This document shows, one piece after another, positions 24,397 through 34,221 of a stretch of 36,671 nucleotides of DNA (its first letter is position 1; every line of letters begins with the position of its first letter). A program made the translations under genes and the position numbers. The notes below the pieces were generated by a model that made no database searches, was not told where the DNA came from, and saw only the letters and a program-made list of their open reading frames with translations. Origin of the DNA: Arthrobacter horti (GTDB lineage: Bacteria > Actinomycetota > Actinomycetes > Actinomycetales > Micrococcaceae); assembly GCF_030731045.1 (NCBI RefSeq), contig NZ_JAVALS010000003.1:287772-324442 (forward strand), read 5' to 3'.

Positions 24397-25230
24397 TCAG
24401 CCGGCGAAGAACTCGGCGAGCTGTTCGACCAGGCGGGCCGGGGCACGGTTCACGCCGTCGTGCCCCAGGCCCGGGACCACGCTGTAGGAGGAACCGGAGA
24501 GGACGTCATGCAGCCGTCCGCAGGCCACGCCGAAGTAGGCGGGGCTCTTCTCGCCCACCAGGATCAGCGTCTCCAGCGGCAACTCCAGGAACGGCTCGGC
24601 GGACATGTCCGCGGCGATCACGGCCTTGATCTCCCGGACGCCGTTGGGCAGCTGCTCGCGCAGCTCCTTGCCGAAGTCGGTGCCGGCCGTGAGCTTGTTG
24701 CCCAGCGTGAGCATGTGGAGCGGGATACGGGAGATGGGGCCGCGGGGTTCCAGCCCGCGCAGCACGATGGCGAGGGCCTTGTCCGTGTCCCCGGCGTCGT
24801 GGGCGGCCTGGTACTCGTCGATCCACGGGGCCTGCACGCTGCCGTCGATCGACACGGCCGGGTCGTAGACGGCCAGGTGGTCCACGGCGATGCTCCGCGC
24901 CGCGTGCAGCACCAGGGCGCCGCCGAAGCTGTGCCCGAAGATGTCCCGGGTGTCCGTGTGCTCCAGGACGGCCCGGAGGTCCGCGACGTCCTGCTCCAGC
25001 GAGTAGGAGTCGGTCTGCGGGGTCGAATCGCCCTGCCCGCGGCGGTTCAGGACGTGGATGGGACGCCTGAGCGCCTCGGAGAGGGCCTTGGCGAACTTGG
25101 CGTAGTCGGCGGCCGTCACCAGGGAGCCGATCACGACGACGACGCCGGGCGCGCCGGCCTCGGCGCCTTCCTCCGAGGTGAACAGCTCCAGCTCGGCACC
25201 GTCGGGGGTGCGGACCAACTCACGCTTCAT
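24397..25230 (-). CDS. Alpha/beta hydrolase, paralogue A
   Basis: Encodes 277 residues of a soluble alpha/beta hydrolase. The nucleophile elbow is GHSFGG (99-104, Ser101), with an oxyanion region near VVVIGSLVTAADY and a C-terminal His in GLGHDGVN. The usual Asp after strand 7 is not seen, because the position reads VGEKSPAYFG. The conserved YDPAVSIDGS after strand 6 offers an alternative acid. It shares this segment, GQGDS/GRGGS and SPAYF with the next gene, so the two are tandem paralogues. It closes its strand run 31 bp downstream of paralogue B. The substrate is unknown. Confidence 0.88.
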   Translation of the reverse strand: MKRELVRTPDGAELELFTSEEGAEAGAPGVVVVIGSLVTAADYAKFAKALSEALRRPIHVLNRRGQGDSTPQTDSYSLEQDVADLRAVLEHTDTRDIFGHSFGGALVLHAARSIAVDHLAVYDPAVSIDGSVQAPWIDEYQAAHDAGDTDKALAIVLRGLEPRGPISRIPLHMLTLGNKLTAGTDFGKELREQLPNGVREIKAVIAADMSAEPFLELPLETLILVGEKSPAYFGVACGRLHDVLSGSSYSVVPGLGHDGVNRAPARLVEQLAEFFAG

Positions 25231-25261
25231 CCCACGAGCCTATCCGAGTCGTCCGGATGCG

Positions 25262-26173
25262 TCATCGCCCCGCGGAGGTGCCGTGGACGTGGAACTCCGC
25301 CAGGGCGCTGACCAGCCGCTTTCCCACCGCGGGGACGGACCCGTGGACGCAGCGTGGCACGCGCCGCAGCGGTCCGGGGACCGCCGTGTGGAGCCGCTCC
25401 GCGGTGGCGCGGAAGTATGCGGGGCTCCGCGCGCCGTAGAAGATCGCGGTGTCCGTGGCCAGGTCCGCGAAGTCCGCGGCATGGGCCTCCTCCTCGAGCG
25501 CCGCCTTCAGCTCCCCGACCGCACTCGGCATCAGATCCGCGAACACGCGGTTGGCCTTCGTCCGGCTGAGCGCCGTGAACAGCAGCGCGAGGAGAGGTTC
25601 CGGCGCCCTGGCCAGGACCGTGCCCGGCAGCATGCCGCGCCGCATGCGGGCCAGTGCGCGGGGGACGTCGCCGTCGTTCACCGCCTGGGCGAAGGCGGGC
25701 AGCCAGTCCACCGGCGCGCTGCCGTCGATGTTGACGGCGGGGTCGTAGACGGACAGCCGCACGCCTTCCAGTGCCGGGCCCAGATGCCTGGCCGTGTTCA
25801 GCGCCACGGCACCGCCGAGCGAATGCCCCAGCACGTGCCGGGCACCGGTGTGCTCCAGGACCGCCAGCAGATCCGCGACCTCGGTGTCCATCCCGTAGTC
25901 CGGCCCCTGCTCCGGCGAGCCGCCGCGCCCCCGCCGGTCGTAGACGTGCACTGCCCATCCGCCGTCGTCCTCCGCATTCAGTGCCGCGACGAACGCCTGC
26001 GCGAACGGCCGGTAGAGCGCCGCAGTGAGGAAGGCGCCGCCGACGACGACGAGGCCGCGTCCCGCGTCCGGCTCGCCGTAGCTGTCCATCGCCAGAGTCA
26101 GGCCGTCGGAGGTGGGCACGCGGCTCTCCCTGCGCGGAACCTGAAAAGCCTCCGTGAACTTCATGGTGCCCAT
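25262..26173 (-). CDS. Alpha/beta hydrolase, paralogue B
   Basis: Encodes 303 residues from ATG 26173, or 300 from a second ATG at 26164. The nucleophile elbow is GHSLGG (116-121, Ser118), followed by the shared YDPAVNIDGS and YGARSPAYFRA. The expected catalytic His region is RCVHGSVP. It is more diverged and more Arg/Ala-rich than paralogue A. No Shine-Dalgarno is clear for either start. It is divergent from lysS across 46 bp. The substrate is unknown. Confidence 0.85.
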   Translation of the reverse strand: MGTMKFTEAFQVPRRESRVPTSDGLTLAMDSYGEPDAGRGLVVVGGAFLTAALYRPFAQAFVAALNAEDDGGWAVHVYDRRGRGGSPEQGPDYGMDTEVADLLAVLEHTGARHVLGHSLGGAVALNTARHLGPALEGVRLSVYDPAVNIDGSAPVDWLPAFAQAVNDGDVPRALARMRRGMLPGTVLARAPEPLLALLFTALSRTKANRVFADLMPSAVGELKAALEEEAHAADFADLATDTAIFYGARSPAYFRATAERLHTAVPGPLRRVPRCVHGSVPAVGKRLVSALAEFHVHGTSAGR

Positions 26174-26185
26174 TGAACCAAGGGA

Positions 26186-26222
26186 TTGACATTCCGGGCG
26201 TCCCGTAAACTAGAGGACTGTG
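26186..26222 (+). promoter_or_regulatory. Putative leaderless lysS promoter
   Basis: TAAACT (26206-26211) lies eight bases before the GTG start 26220, again leaving no room for a Shine-Dalgarno. TTGACA (26186-26191) is a perfect -35 hexamer but the spacer to TAAACT is only 14 bases, shorter than the usual 16-18. Either the hexamer is a coincidence or the promoter is unusual. Confidence 0.45.
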
Positions 26223-27728
26223 ACTGCAGAAAACCCCACCACTCCCGAGGCCTCCGACAGCAACGAGCAGATGCGCGTCCGCAAGGAGAAGCGCCAGAAG
26301 CTGCTCGAGCTCGGCATGGAGGCCTACCCGGTGGGCGTTGAGCGCACCCACTCCCTCGTGGAGATCCGCGAGAAGTACGCGCACCTGGAAGCCGATGAGA
26401 CCACCGGCGACGTGGTGGGCGTGACCGGCCGCGTCGTCTTCGTCCGCAACACCGGCAAGCTCTGTTTCGCCACCCTCCAGGATGGCGAGGGCACCCGCCT
26501 GCAGGCCATGCTGAGCCTCGCCGTGGTCGGCGAGGAGGCCCTGGGCCAGTGGAAGGCGCTGGTGGACCTGGGCGACCACGTGTTCATCAAGGGTGAGGTC
26601 ATCTCCTCCCGCCGCGGCGAGCTGTCCATCATGGCCGAGTCCTGGGCCATGGCTTCCAAGGCCCTGCGCCCGCTGCCCGTGCTGCACGCCGATCTCAATG
26701 AGGAGACCCGCGTCCGCCAGCGCTACGTGGACCTCCTGGTCCGCGAAGAGGCCCGCAAGATGGTCTACACCCGCGCCTCCGTGACCCGCTCCATCCGTGA
26801 GACGCTCAACCGCCACGGATATGTGGAGGTGGAGACCCCCATTCTGAACCTGGTGCACGGCGGCGCCGCGGCCCGCCCGTTTGAAACACACCTGAATGCC
26901 TTCGATCAGAAAATGACCCTGCGCATCGCCACGGAGCTTTATCTGAAGCGCGCCGTGGTGGGCGGCATTGAGCGTGTCTACGACATGGGCCGGGTCTTCC
27001 GCAATGAGGGTGTCGATTCCACGCACAGCCCCGAATTCACCACGCTGGAATGCTATGAGGCATGGGCGGATCAGTTCGTCATGGCCCAGCGCATGAAAGA
27101 GATCATTCTGGACGCGGCCGATTCCATCGGAGCCGGCCGCGTGATCCAGACCGAAGCCGGGGAAATCAACCTCGACGGCGAATGGGCCTGGGTTGCGGTA
27201 TACCCCGGACTCTCCGAAGCGGTCGGCCAGGAAATCACCCCGGACACCACGGCGGAGGAGCTCCGGGCTCTGGCCGAGAAGCACGAGGTCAAGGTGGACC
27301 CGGCTTGGGGCGCGGAGAAGCTGGTGGTTGAGCTCTTCGGCGAGATCGTGGAGCCCACGCTGCTGAACCCCACCTTCGTCTACGACTACCCGCCGTCCGC
27401 CCAGCCGCTGGCCCGTCAGCACCGTGAGGACGACCGGCTCATCGAGGCTTGGGACCTGATCATCGGCGGCATGGAGCGCGGCACCGCGTTCTCCGAGCTG
27501 ATCGACCCCGTGATCCAGCGCGAGCGTCTCACCGAGCAGTCGCGGCTGGCCGCGGCCGGCGACGACGAGGCCATGCAGCTGGACGAGGACTTCCTCCGGG
27601 CCCTCGAGTACGGCGCCCCGCCCATGGGTGGCATCGGCCTGGGCGTGGATCGTCTGGTGATGCTGTTCACCGGCGCCGGCATCCGCGAGACCATCCTCTT
27701 CCCCCTGCTCAAGCCCGAGGTCAACTGA
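26220..27728 (+). CDS. lysS: Lysyl-tRNA synthetase (class II)
   Basis: Encodes 502 residues of class II lysyl-tRNA synthetase. The N-terminal OB-fold anticodon-binding domain (about residues 65-155) is followed by the catalytic core with RQRYVDLLV, motif 2 RVFRNEG and motif 3 GGIGLGVDRLVMLF. Length is normal. GTG 26220 is the start. Between about 26875 and 27240 the codon choice shifts to GAA, AAA, ATT, GAT and TAT, which are rare in the flanking parts of the same gene. This suggests a recombined segment. A small membrane-protein gene follows two bases after the stop. Confidence 0.97.
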   Translation: MTAENPTTPEASDSNEQMRVRKEKRQKLLELGMEAYPVGVERTHSLVEIREKYAHLEADETTGDVVGVTGRVVFVRNTGKLCFATLQDGEGTRLQAMLSLAVVGEEALGQWKALVDLGDHVFIKGEVISSRRGELSIMAESWAMASKALRPLPVLHADLNEETRVRQRYVDLLVREEARKMVYTRASVTRSIRETLNRHGYVEVETPILNLVHGGAAARPFETHLNAFDQKMTLRIATELYLKRAVVGGIERVYDMGRVFRNEGVDSTHSPEFTTLECYEAWADQFVMAQRMKEIILDAADSIGAGRVIQTEAGEINLDGEWAWVAVYPGLSEAVGQEITPDTTAEELRALAEKHEVKVDPAWGAEKLVVELFGEIVEPTLLNPTFVYDYPPSAQPLARQHREDDRLIEAWDLIIGGMERGTAFSELIDPVIQRERLTEQSRLAAAGDDEAMQLDEDFLRALEYGAPPMGGIGLGVDRLVMLFTGAGIRETILFPLLKPEVN

Positions 27729-27730
27729 CC

Positions 27731-27922
27731 ATGGAATACATCGCCGTCATCCTTCCGTCCCTGGTGGTGGGCCTGCTTTTCTGGTTCGCCATTCGCGCCA
27801 TCATGAACGCGGACCGTTCGGAGCGTGAAGCGCTGGCCAAGGCGGAGGAAGAACTCACGGCGGAGCCAAAGAATAGCGACGGCGAATCGCCGGATTCATC
27901 GGAGAATTCCACCGCCGGATAA
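27731..27922 (+). CDS. Small single-pass membrane protein downstream of lysS
   Basis: Encodes 63 residues: a hydrophobic helix near the N-terminus (YIAVILPSLVVGLLFWFAI, about 3-21), a basic NADRSER segment, then a charged Glu/Ser tail. The ATG lies two bases after the lysS stop, so it is probably translated from the lysS message. Small proteins of this shape follow lysS in related actinobacteria. Function is unknown. Confidence 0.7.
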   Translation: MEYIAVILPSLVVGLLFWFAIRAIMNADRSEREALAKAEEELTAEPKNSDGESPDSSENSTAG

Positions 27923-27930
27923 TTGAATAA

Positions 27931-27959
27931 TTGACTCGCCGGTAATTCTTCTGCATACT
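27931..27959 (+). promoter_or_regulatory. Sigma-A-type promoter of lsr2
   Basis: TTGACT (27931-27936) and CATACT (27954-27959) have the ideal 17-bp spacing, giving a 5' untranslated region of about 65 bases before ATG 28031. The surrounding ~70 bp are AT-rich compared with the rest of the window and so are a possible Lsr2 binding site for autoregulation, as described for other Lsr2 genes. Confidence 0.65.
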
Positions 27960-28030
27960 TTACGCGGGGGCTCAGTCAAGCAGGCCTTTCGGGGTCTGTC
28001 ACACGACCACACGATGGGAAGCATTCATCC

Positions 28031-28354
28031 ATGGCACAGCGAGTCAAAATCATTCTGGTTGACGATGTCGACGGCGGAACCGCAGACGAAACCGTCCGTT
28101 TCGGACTGGACGGCAACAGCTATGAGATTGACCTCTCCGCAGAGAACGCGCAGAAATTCCGCGGCGCTCTCGAGGAATACCTCTCCGTTGCACGCCGCGT
28201 GACCGGTGGGGGCAAAGCTCCCAAGCGAGCTGCCGCCAAGAGCCAGGACACTGCGCAGATCCGCAAGTGGGCCCTGGACAACGGGTACAAGGTCAGCTCC
28301 CGTGGACGCGTCCACGCGGACATCATCGAGGCTTACCACAAGGCCATCAGCTAG
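28031..28354 (+). CDS. lsr2: Lsr2 nucleoid-associated protein
   Basis: Encodes 107 residues of the actinobacterial H-NS-like xenogeneic silencer. The N-terminal dimerisation domain (MAQRVKIILVDDVDGGTADETVRFGLDG) is followed by a KAPKRAAAK linker. The C-terminal DNA-binding domain has IRKWALDNGYKVSSRGRV with the AT-hook-like RGR. It bridges and silences AT-rich DNA. Length is normal. ATG 28031 follows the strong promoter at 27931, and a terminator comes after the stop. Confidence 0.97.
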   Translation: MAQRVKIILVDDVDGGTADETVRFGLDGNSYEIDLSAENAQKFRGALEEYLSVARRVTGGGKAPKRAAAKSQDTAQIRKWALDNGYKVSSRGRVHADIIEAYHKAIS

Positions 28355-28399
28355 CAGCTGTGACGCCGTAGCAGCTGCGCGCGCCAGCCGCAGCCACGG

Positions 28400-28436
28400 A
28401 AGGACCCGGTCGCACTGCGGCCGGGTCCTTTCCGTT
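28400..28436 (+). terminator. Rho-independent terminator after lsr2
   Basis: AAGGACCCGG (28400-28409) pairs perfectly with CCGGGTCCTT (28421-28430) around an 11-base loop, followed by TCCGTT. The T-run is short but the stem is strong and the position, 45 bp after lsr2, is typical. Confidence 0.8.
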
Positions 28437-28526
28437 AAGGGGTGATTCCCCCTCTGGCGAACACGCCCCACAAGGCCGGGCCACGCACGTAGCATCTAAA
28501 TACGTCGTATCGAGGAGTGTGGCGAA

Positions 28527-31070
<2,544 letters not shown>

Positions 31071-31093
31071 CGCTGAGCCGGCTGCACGCTGAG

Positions 31094-31196
31094 AAGGGCC
31101 GACGACGAGCCCAGCGGGCGAGGGCCCCGGGAATCGCGAAGCGATTTTCGGGAGCCCGCTGGGCGCAGGGGAGACCCGCCGTCGTCGGCCCTTTGT
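31094..31196. repeat. Triple-nested stem-loop downstream of clpC
   Basis: Three stems are nested. The outer is 31094-31107 with 31180-31193 (14 bp, AAGGGCCGACGACG arm, perfect). The middle is 31109-31119 with 31154-31164 (11 bp, GCCCAGCGGGC, perfect). The inner is 31126-31137 with 31141-31152 (10 of 12 pairs). It ends in TTTGT and lies 23 bp after the clpC stop, so it probably terminates clpC. The middle and inner parts share sequence words with the 59-bp repeat at the window start, marking it as a member of a dispersed family. Confidence 0.75.
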
Positions 31197-31217
31197 CATG
31201 TGCGCCTGCACTTCGCC

Positions 31218-31282
31218 GAAACAGTGGGTTTCCGCTGAAACAGTGTGGTTAACCCACTGTCTCAGCGGAAACCCACTGTTTC
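31218..31282. repeat. 65-bp near-perfect palindrome of GAAACAGTGGGTT units
   Basis: Arms 31218-31245 and 31255-31282 (28 bp each) match at 27 of 28 positions. The 9-base centre itself contains the palindrome GGTTAACC. Each arm holds two near-copies of a AAACAGTG-type word, so the element consists of four half-units. It sits between the convergent clpC and doxX genes, 20 bp before the doxX stop. Confidence 0.8.
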
Positions 31283-31301
31283 AGCGCCCGGGCAGGCGGG
31301 G

Positions 31302-31850
31302 TCAGCCCAGTGCGGGCAGGAGCTTCGGCGCGCGGGCGGCGAGGAAGACCCGCCACGGCCGGGCCAGGCCCCAGCGCCGTCCGGCGTCGGTGGCGGCGAG
31401 GCCGAAGAGCGCCGCAGCGTAGACGACGTGTTCGTCCAGGACCGGGTTGTTCTGCAGTGGCAGCGCGCTCAGCCACATGAGGGCGAGCAGCAGGCTGCCG
31501 CCCACGGCCGCGGCCCGCAGTGCGAAACCGCCGAGCAGGGTCACGCCGAGCCCCAGCAGGCCTCCCATGAACAGCACGTCCACCCACCACTGCCCGGCCA
31601 GGGAGCCGAGAGGCCCTGCGAGCCAGCCTTCCAGGTGGCCGAGGTAGCCCTTGGTGGGACTGGACCCGGCCAGAACGGACCGCGCCGCGGGGGTGGAGAA
31701 TCCCAGGCCGAAGAGCTTGTCCAGGAAGGCCCAGGCGAACACGGCTCCCAGAAGGATCCGGAGGACGGCCAGGGCTGCGGCCGGGAGACGGTCCGACCCG
31801 GAGGCGGGGCGGGCCGTGTGGTGCAGAGGTGCGAGTGTCTCGGTGGTCAT
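31302..31850 (-). CDS. DoxX-family membrane protein
   Basis: Encodes 182 residues with about four transmembrane helices: near residues 25-45, 84-108 (with a short gap), 110-128 and 140-155. AVLRILLGAVFAWAFLDKLFGLGF is typical of the DoxX/TQO small-subunit family. Homologues range from a thiosulfate:quinone oxidoreductase subunit to proteins linked to redox stress; the exact role here cannot be read. ATG 31850 follows a strong AAGGAG. The upstream 55 bp are AT-rich and packed with inverted repeats, indicating tight regulation. Confidence 0.85.
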   Translation of the reverse strand: MTTETLAPLHHTARPASGSDRLPAAALAVLRILLGAVFAWAFLDKLFGLGFSTPAARSVLAGSSPTKGYLGHLEGWLAGPLGSLAGQWWVDVLFMGGLLGLGVTLLGGFALRAAAVGGSLLLALMWLSALPLQNNPVLDEHVVYAAALFGLAATDAGRRWGLARPWRVFLAARAPKLLPALG

Positions 31851-31858
31851 AAGGCTCC

Positions 31859-31904
31859 TTAGGTAATACTAAGTTAATTACGGCATGCATACATTATGTA
31901 ATTA
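31859..31904. promoter_or_regulatory. Operator-rich doxX upstream region with an IdeR/DtxR-like box
   Basis: The segment 31859-31877 matches the known IdeR/DtxR consensus (TTAGGTTAGGCTAACCTAA) at 14 of 19 positions by my count. It covers the doxX -10 candidate (TAGTAT on the minus strand, 31866-31871). CTTAG/CTAAG also form a 5-bp palindrome here. Further upstream TAATTAC (31875-31881) and GTAATTA (31898-31904) form a 7-bp inverted repeat, and TACAT-T-ATGTA is a smaller palindrome at 31890-31900. The half-matches do not prove IdeR binding; a MarR-type factor is an alternative. Confidence 0.45.
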
Positions 31905-31963
31905 GCCGCCCCCTGCCAAGTCACGTGACGCACCGTGGCGCGATACCGGGCCTGGCCAGGCCC

Positions 31964-31978
31964 TACGATGGAGGAATG
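31964..31978 (+). promoter_or_regulatory. Putative leaderless argA promoter (-10 TACGAT, then ATG)
   Basis: TACGAT (31964-31969) is followed by six bases and the ATG at 31976. GGAGGA lies in those six bases, directly against the ATG, too close to act as a normal Shine-Dalgarno. Confidence 0.4.
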
Positions 31979-32488
31979 TCAGCGCCCGCCTTCACGCTCC
32001 GCCCCGCACGCACCTCTGACGTCCCGGGCATCAAGCGACTCGTGGCGCCCCTGGCGGAGAAACGCATCCTGATGGCCAAGGAGACCGTGGCCTACTACGA
32101 GGGCATCCAGGAGCTCCGCGTGGCCGAGACGCCGGAAGGCGAGCTCATCGGCTGCGGCGCCCTGCATGTCATGTGGGAGGATCTGGCGGAGATCCGCACC
32201 CTGGCCGCCGCGGACTCCTGGCGCGGGCACGGCATCGGCCACGCGATCGTGGAGCGTCTCCTGGAGGAGGCCCGTGCGCTCGGTGTCGGCCGGGTGTTCT
32301 GCCTGACGTTCGAGGTGGGGTTCTTCCAGCGCCACGGCTTCCAGGTCATGGAGGACCAGAGCACCGTGGACCAGACCGTCTACGCCGAGCTCCTGCGCTC
32401 CCACGATGAAGGCGTGGCCGAATTCCTGGACCTGGCTCGCGTGAAACCCAACACGCTCGGCAACACCCGGATGATCCGCACCCTCTGA
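31976..32488 (+). CDS. argA: GNAT amino-acid N-acetyltransferase (ArgA-type)
   Basis: Encodes 170 residues of the short GNAT-only N-acetylglutamate synthase type known from mycobacteria, which acetylates glutamate or glutamine from acetyl-CoA at the start of arginine synthesis. The acetyl-CoA loop is WRGHGIGHAIVERLL. GCGALHVMWEDLAEIRTLA and the C-terminal VAEFLDLARVKPNTLGNTRM closely follow that family. It stands alone, with no arg genes in the window. ATG 31976 follows a -10-like TACGAT by six bases and matches the family start (APAFTLRPARTSDVPGI). Confidence 0.85.
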   Translation: MSAPAFTLRPARTSDVPGIKRLVAPLAEKRILMAKETVAYYEGIQELRVAETPEGELIGCGALHVMWEDLAEIRTLAAADSWRGHGIGHAIVERLLEEARALGVGRVFCLTFEVGFFQRHGFQVMEDQSTVDQTVYAELLRSHDEGVAEFLDLARVKPNTLGNTRMIRTL

Positions 32489-32573
32489 CGCACGTTCTCC
32501 CAGCTCCCTGTCATTCCGTCTGCCCGCGGTAGTAGCTTCGTAGCAGGTGGTCCGGAACCAGACAGGGAGTCCC

Positions 32574-33575
32574 ATGAAGAAGCTCATCAATGACCCGCGC
32601 GCGGTGGTCGAGGAGACCATGGAGGGCTTCGGCCTGGCGCATGCCGATCTGGTGACCGTGAGCCTGGATCCGATGTATGTGGTGCGCAAGGACGCACCCG
32701 TGGTCACCAAGGTGGGTCTGGTCTCCGGCGGCGGCAGTGGGCACGAACCCCTGCACGCCGGGTATGTGGGGCGCGGAATGCTCGACGCCGCCGTGCCCGG
32801 CGCCGTGTTCACCAGTCCCACCCCGGATGCGGTCCTCCCGGCCACGCTGGCCGCGAATACGGGAGCGGGCGTGGTGCTGATCGTGAAGAACTACACAGGC
32901 GACGTGCTCAACTTCGAGACGGCCGCGGAGCTGGCACAGGCCGAGGGAGTGGATGTGCGCACCGTCCTGGTCAACGACGACGTCGCGGTGGAGGACTCGC
33001 TGTACACCGCCGGCCGGCGTGGTGTGGGCGGCACGGTGCTGGTGGAGAAGCTCGCCGGCGCCGCCGCGGAGCGGGGCGACTCACTGGATGCCGTGGAGGA
33101 GATCGCGAAGCGCGTGAACGCACACGTGCGGTCCATGGGCGTCGCTCTGACCGCCTGCACCGTGCCGCATGCCGGGGTCCCCAGCTTCGAGCTGGAGGAG
33201 GACGAGATCGAGATCGGCATCGGCATCCACGGTGAGCCGGGACGCCACCGCCTCAAGCTGGAGAGTGCGGACGCCATCACGGCCCGGCTCCTCTCGCCGA
33301 TCCTGGCAGACCTCTTGCCCACCCCGGGACAGCGCCTGCTGCTGTTCGTCAACGGGATGGGCGGAACCCCGCAGAGCGAGCTGTACATCGTGTTTCGTGC
33401 CGCCACACAGATCCTGGAGGACGCCGGGCTGCAGGTGGAGCGCAGCCTGGTGGGCAACTACGTCACCGCTTTGGAGATGCAGGGCTGTTCCTTGACCGTC
33501 CTGGCATTGGATGACGAGATGATCGAACTCTGGGACGCGCCCGTCCACACCGCGGCCCTCCGCTGGGGCGTGTGA
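32574..33575 (+). CDS. dhaK: Dihydroxyacetone kinase subunit DhaK
   Basis: Encodes 333 residues of the substrate-binding subunit of PTS-dependent dihydroxyacetone kinase. LVSGGGSGHEPLHAGYVG (about 49-66) is the family signature. The His that binds dihydroxyacetone covalently is His219 in GIHGEPG. ATG 32574 is preceded by GGGAG; an upstream GTG at 32547 would add nine residues. It heads dhaKLM, with the dhaL start only two bases after its stop. Confidence 0.96.
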   Translation: MKKLINDPRAVVEETMEGFGLAHADLVTVSLDPMYVVRKDAPVVTKVGLVSGGGSGHEPLHAGYVGRGMLDAAVPGAVFTSPTPDAVLPATLAANTGAGVVLIVKNYTGDVLNFETAAELAQAEGVDVRTVLVNDDVAVEDSLYTAGRRGVGGTVLVEKLAGAAAERGDSLDAVEEIAKRVNAHVRSMGVALTACTVPHAGVPSFELEEDEIEIGIGIHGEPGRHRLKLESADAITARLLSPILADLLPTPGQRLLLFVNGMGGTPQSELYIVFRAATQILEDAGLQVERSLVGNYVTALEMQGCSLTVLALDDEMIELWDAPVHTAALRWGV

Positions 33576-33577
33576 CC

Positions 33578-34213
33578 ATGGCTGCGACCCTGGGACTGGA
33601 CTGGGCTCTCGACTGGCTGCACCGCGCGGGTGCGGTCCTCGCGGAGCAGCGGATGGCCCTGATCGAGCTGGACCGGGTCATCGGCGACGCCGACCACGGC
33701 GAGAACATGGAACGCGGTTTCACGGCGGCCCTGGCCAAGCTTGAGGCGGCCCCGCCGGCGACGCCCGGGGCGGCACTGAAGTCCGTCGCCATGACGCTCA
33801 TGTCCACGGTGGGCGGCGCTGCGGGACCGTTGTACGGCACGGCGTTCCTGCGTGCTGCCACCGCCCTGGGAGACGCGGAGGAGCTGGACGACGCCGCGCT
33901 CCTGGCGATGCTCACGGCCGCCCGGGACGGGATCGTGGCGCGTGGCAAGGCCGATCCCGGGGACAAGACCATGATCGACGCCTGGACCCCCGCCGTGGAT
34001 GCGGCGGGAGCCGCCGTCGGGCAGGGGCCGGCCGCTGTTCTGCGGGCCGCCGCCGACGCCGCGGCGCTGGGTGCCGAGGCCACCGAACCGCTCGTGGCGC
34101 GCAAGGGCCGGGCCAGCTACCTGGGTGAGCGCAGCGCCGGGCACCGTGACCCGGGCGCCCAGTCGACGTCGTTCATTCTGAGGGCGGCCGCCGACGCCGC
34201 CGGCAATGCTTGA
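33578..34213 (+). CDS. dhaL: Dihydroxyacetone kinase subunit DhaL
   Basis: Encodes 211 residues of the nucleotide-binding subunit that carries ADP/ATP and is rephosphorylated by DhaM. The Mg-ATP site is IGDADHGENMERGF (35-48). MSTVGGAAGPLYGTAFLRAA is the second nucleotide-binding segment. ATG 33578 is used; a GTG at 33572 overlaps the dhaK stop (GTGA) and would add two residues. Confidence 0.95.
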   Translation: MAATLGLDWALDWLHRAGAVLAEQRMALIELDRVIGDADHGENMERGFTAALAKLEAAPPATPGAALKSVAMTLMSTVGGAAGPLYGTAFLRAATALGDAEELDDAALLAMLTAARDGIVARGKADPGDKTMIDAWTPAVDAAGAAVGQGPAAVLRAAADAAALGAEATEPLVARKGRASYLGERSAGHRDPGAQSTSFILRAAADAAGNA

Positions 34214-34221
34214 ATGGTGCC

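Noticed and set aside
25227..27422. A 731-codon open frame antisense to lysS extending into the hydrolase gene
   Set aside because: Covers the divergent promoter region and two genes in other frames; no conserved domain.
28445..28462. A ClgR box upstream of clpC
   Set aside because: Only the right half (GGCGAAC) agrees with the known consensus; the left half lacks CGC. Mentioned in the clpC entry as a possibility only.
31094..31282. A CRISPR array or tRNA in the palindrome-rich region after clpC
   Set aside because: The repeats are inverted rather than direct with regular spacers, and no cloverleaf with a T-loop GTTCRA can be formed.
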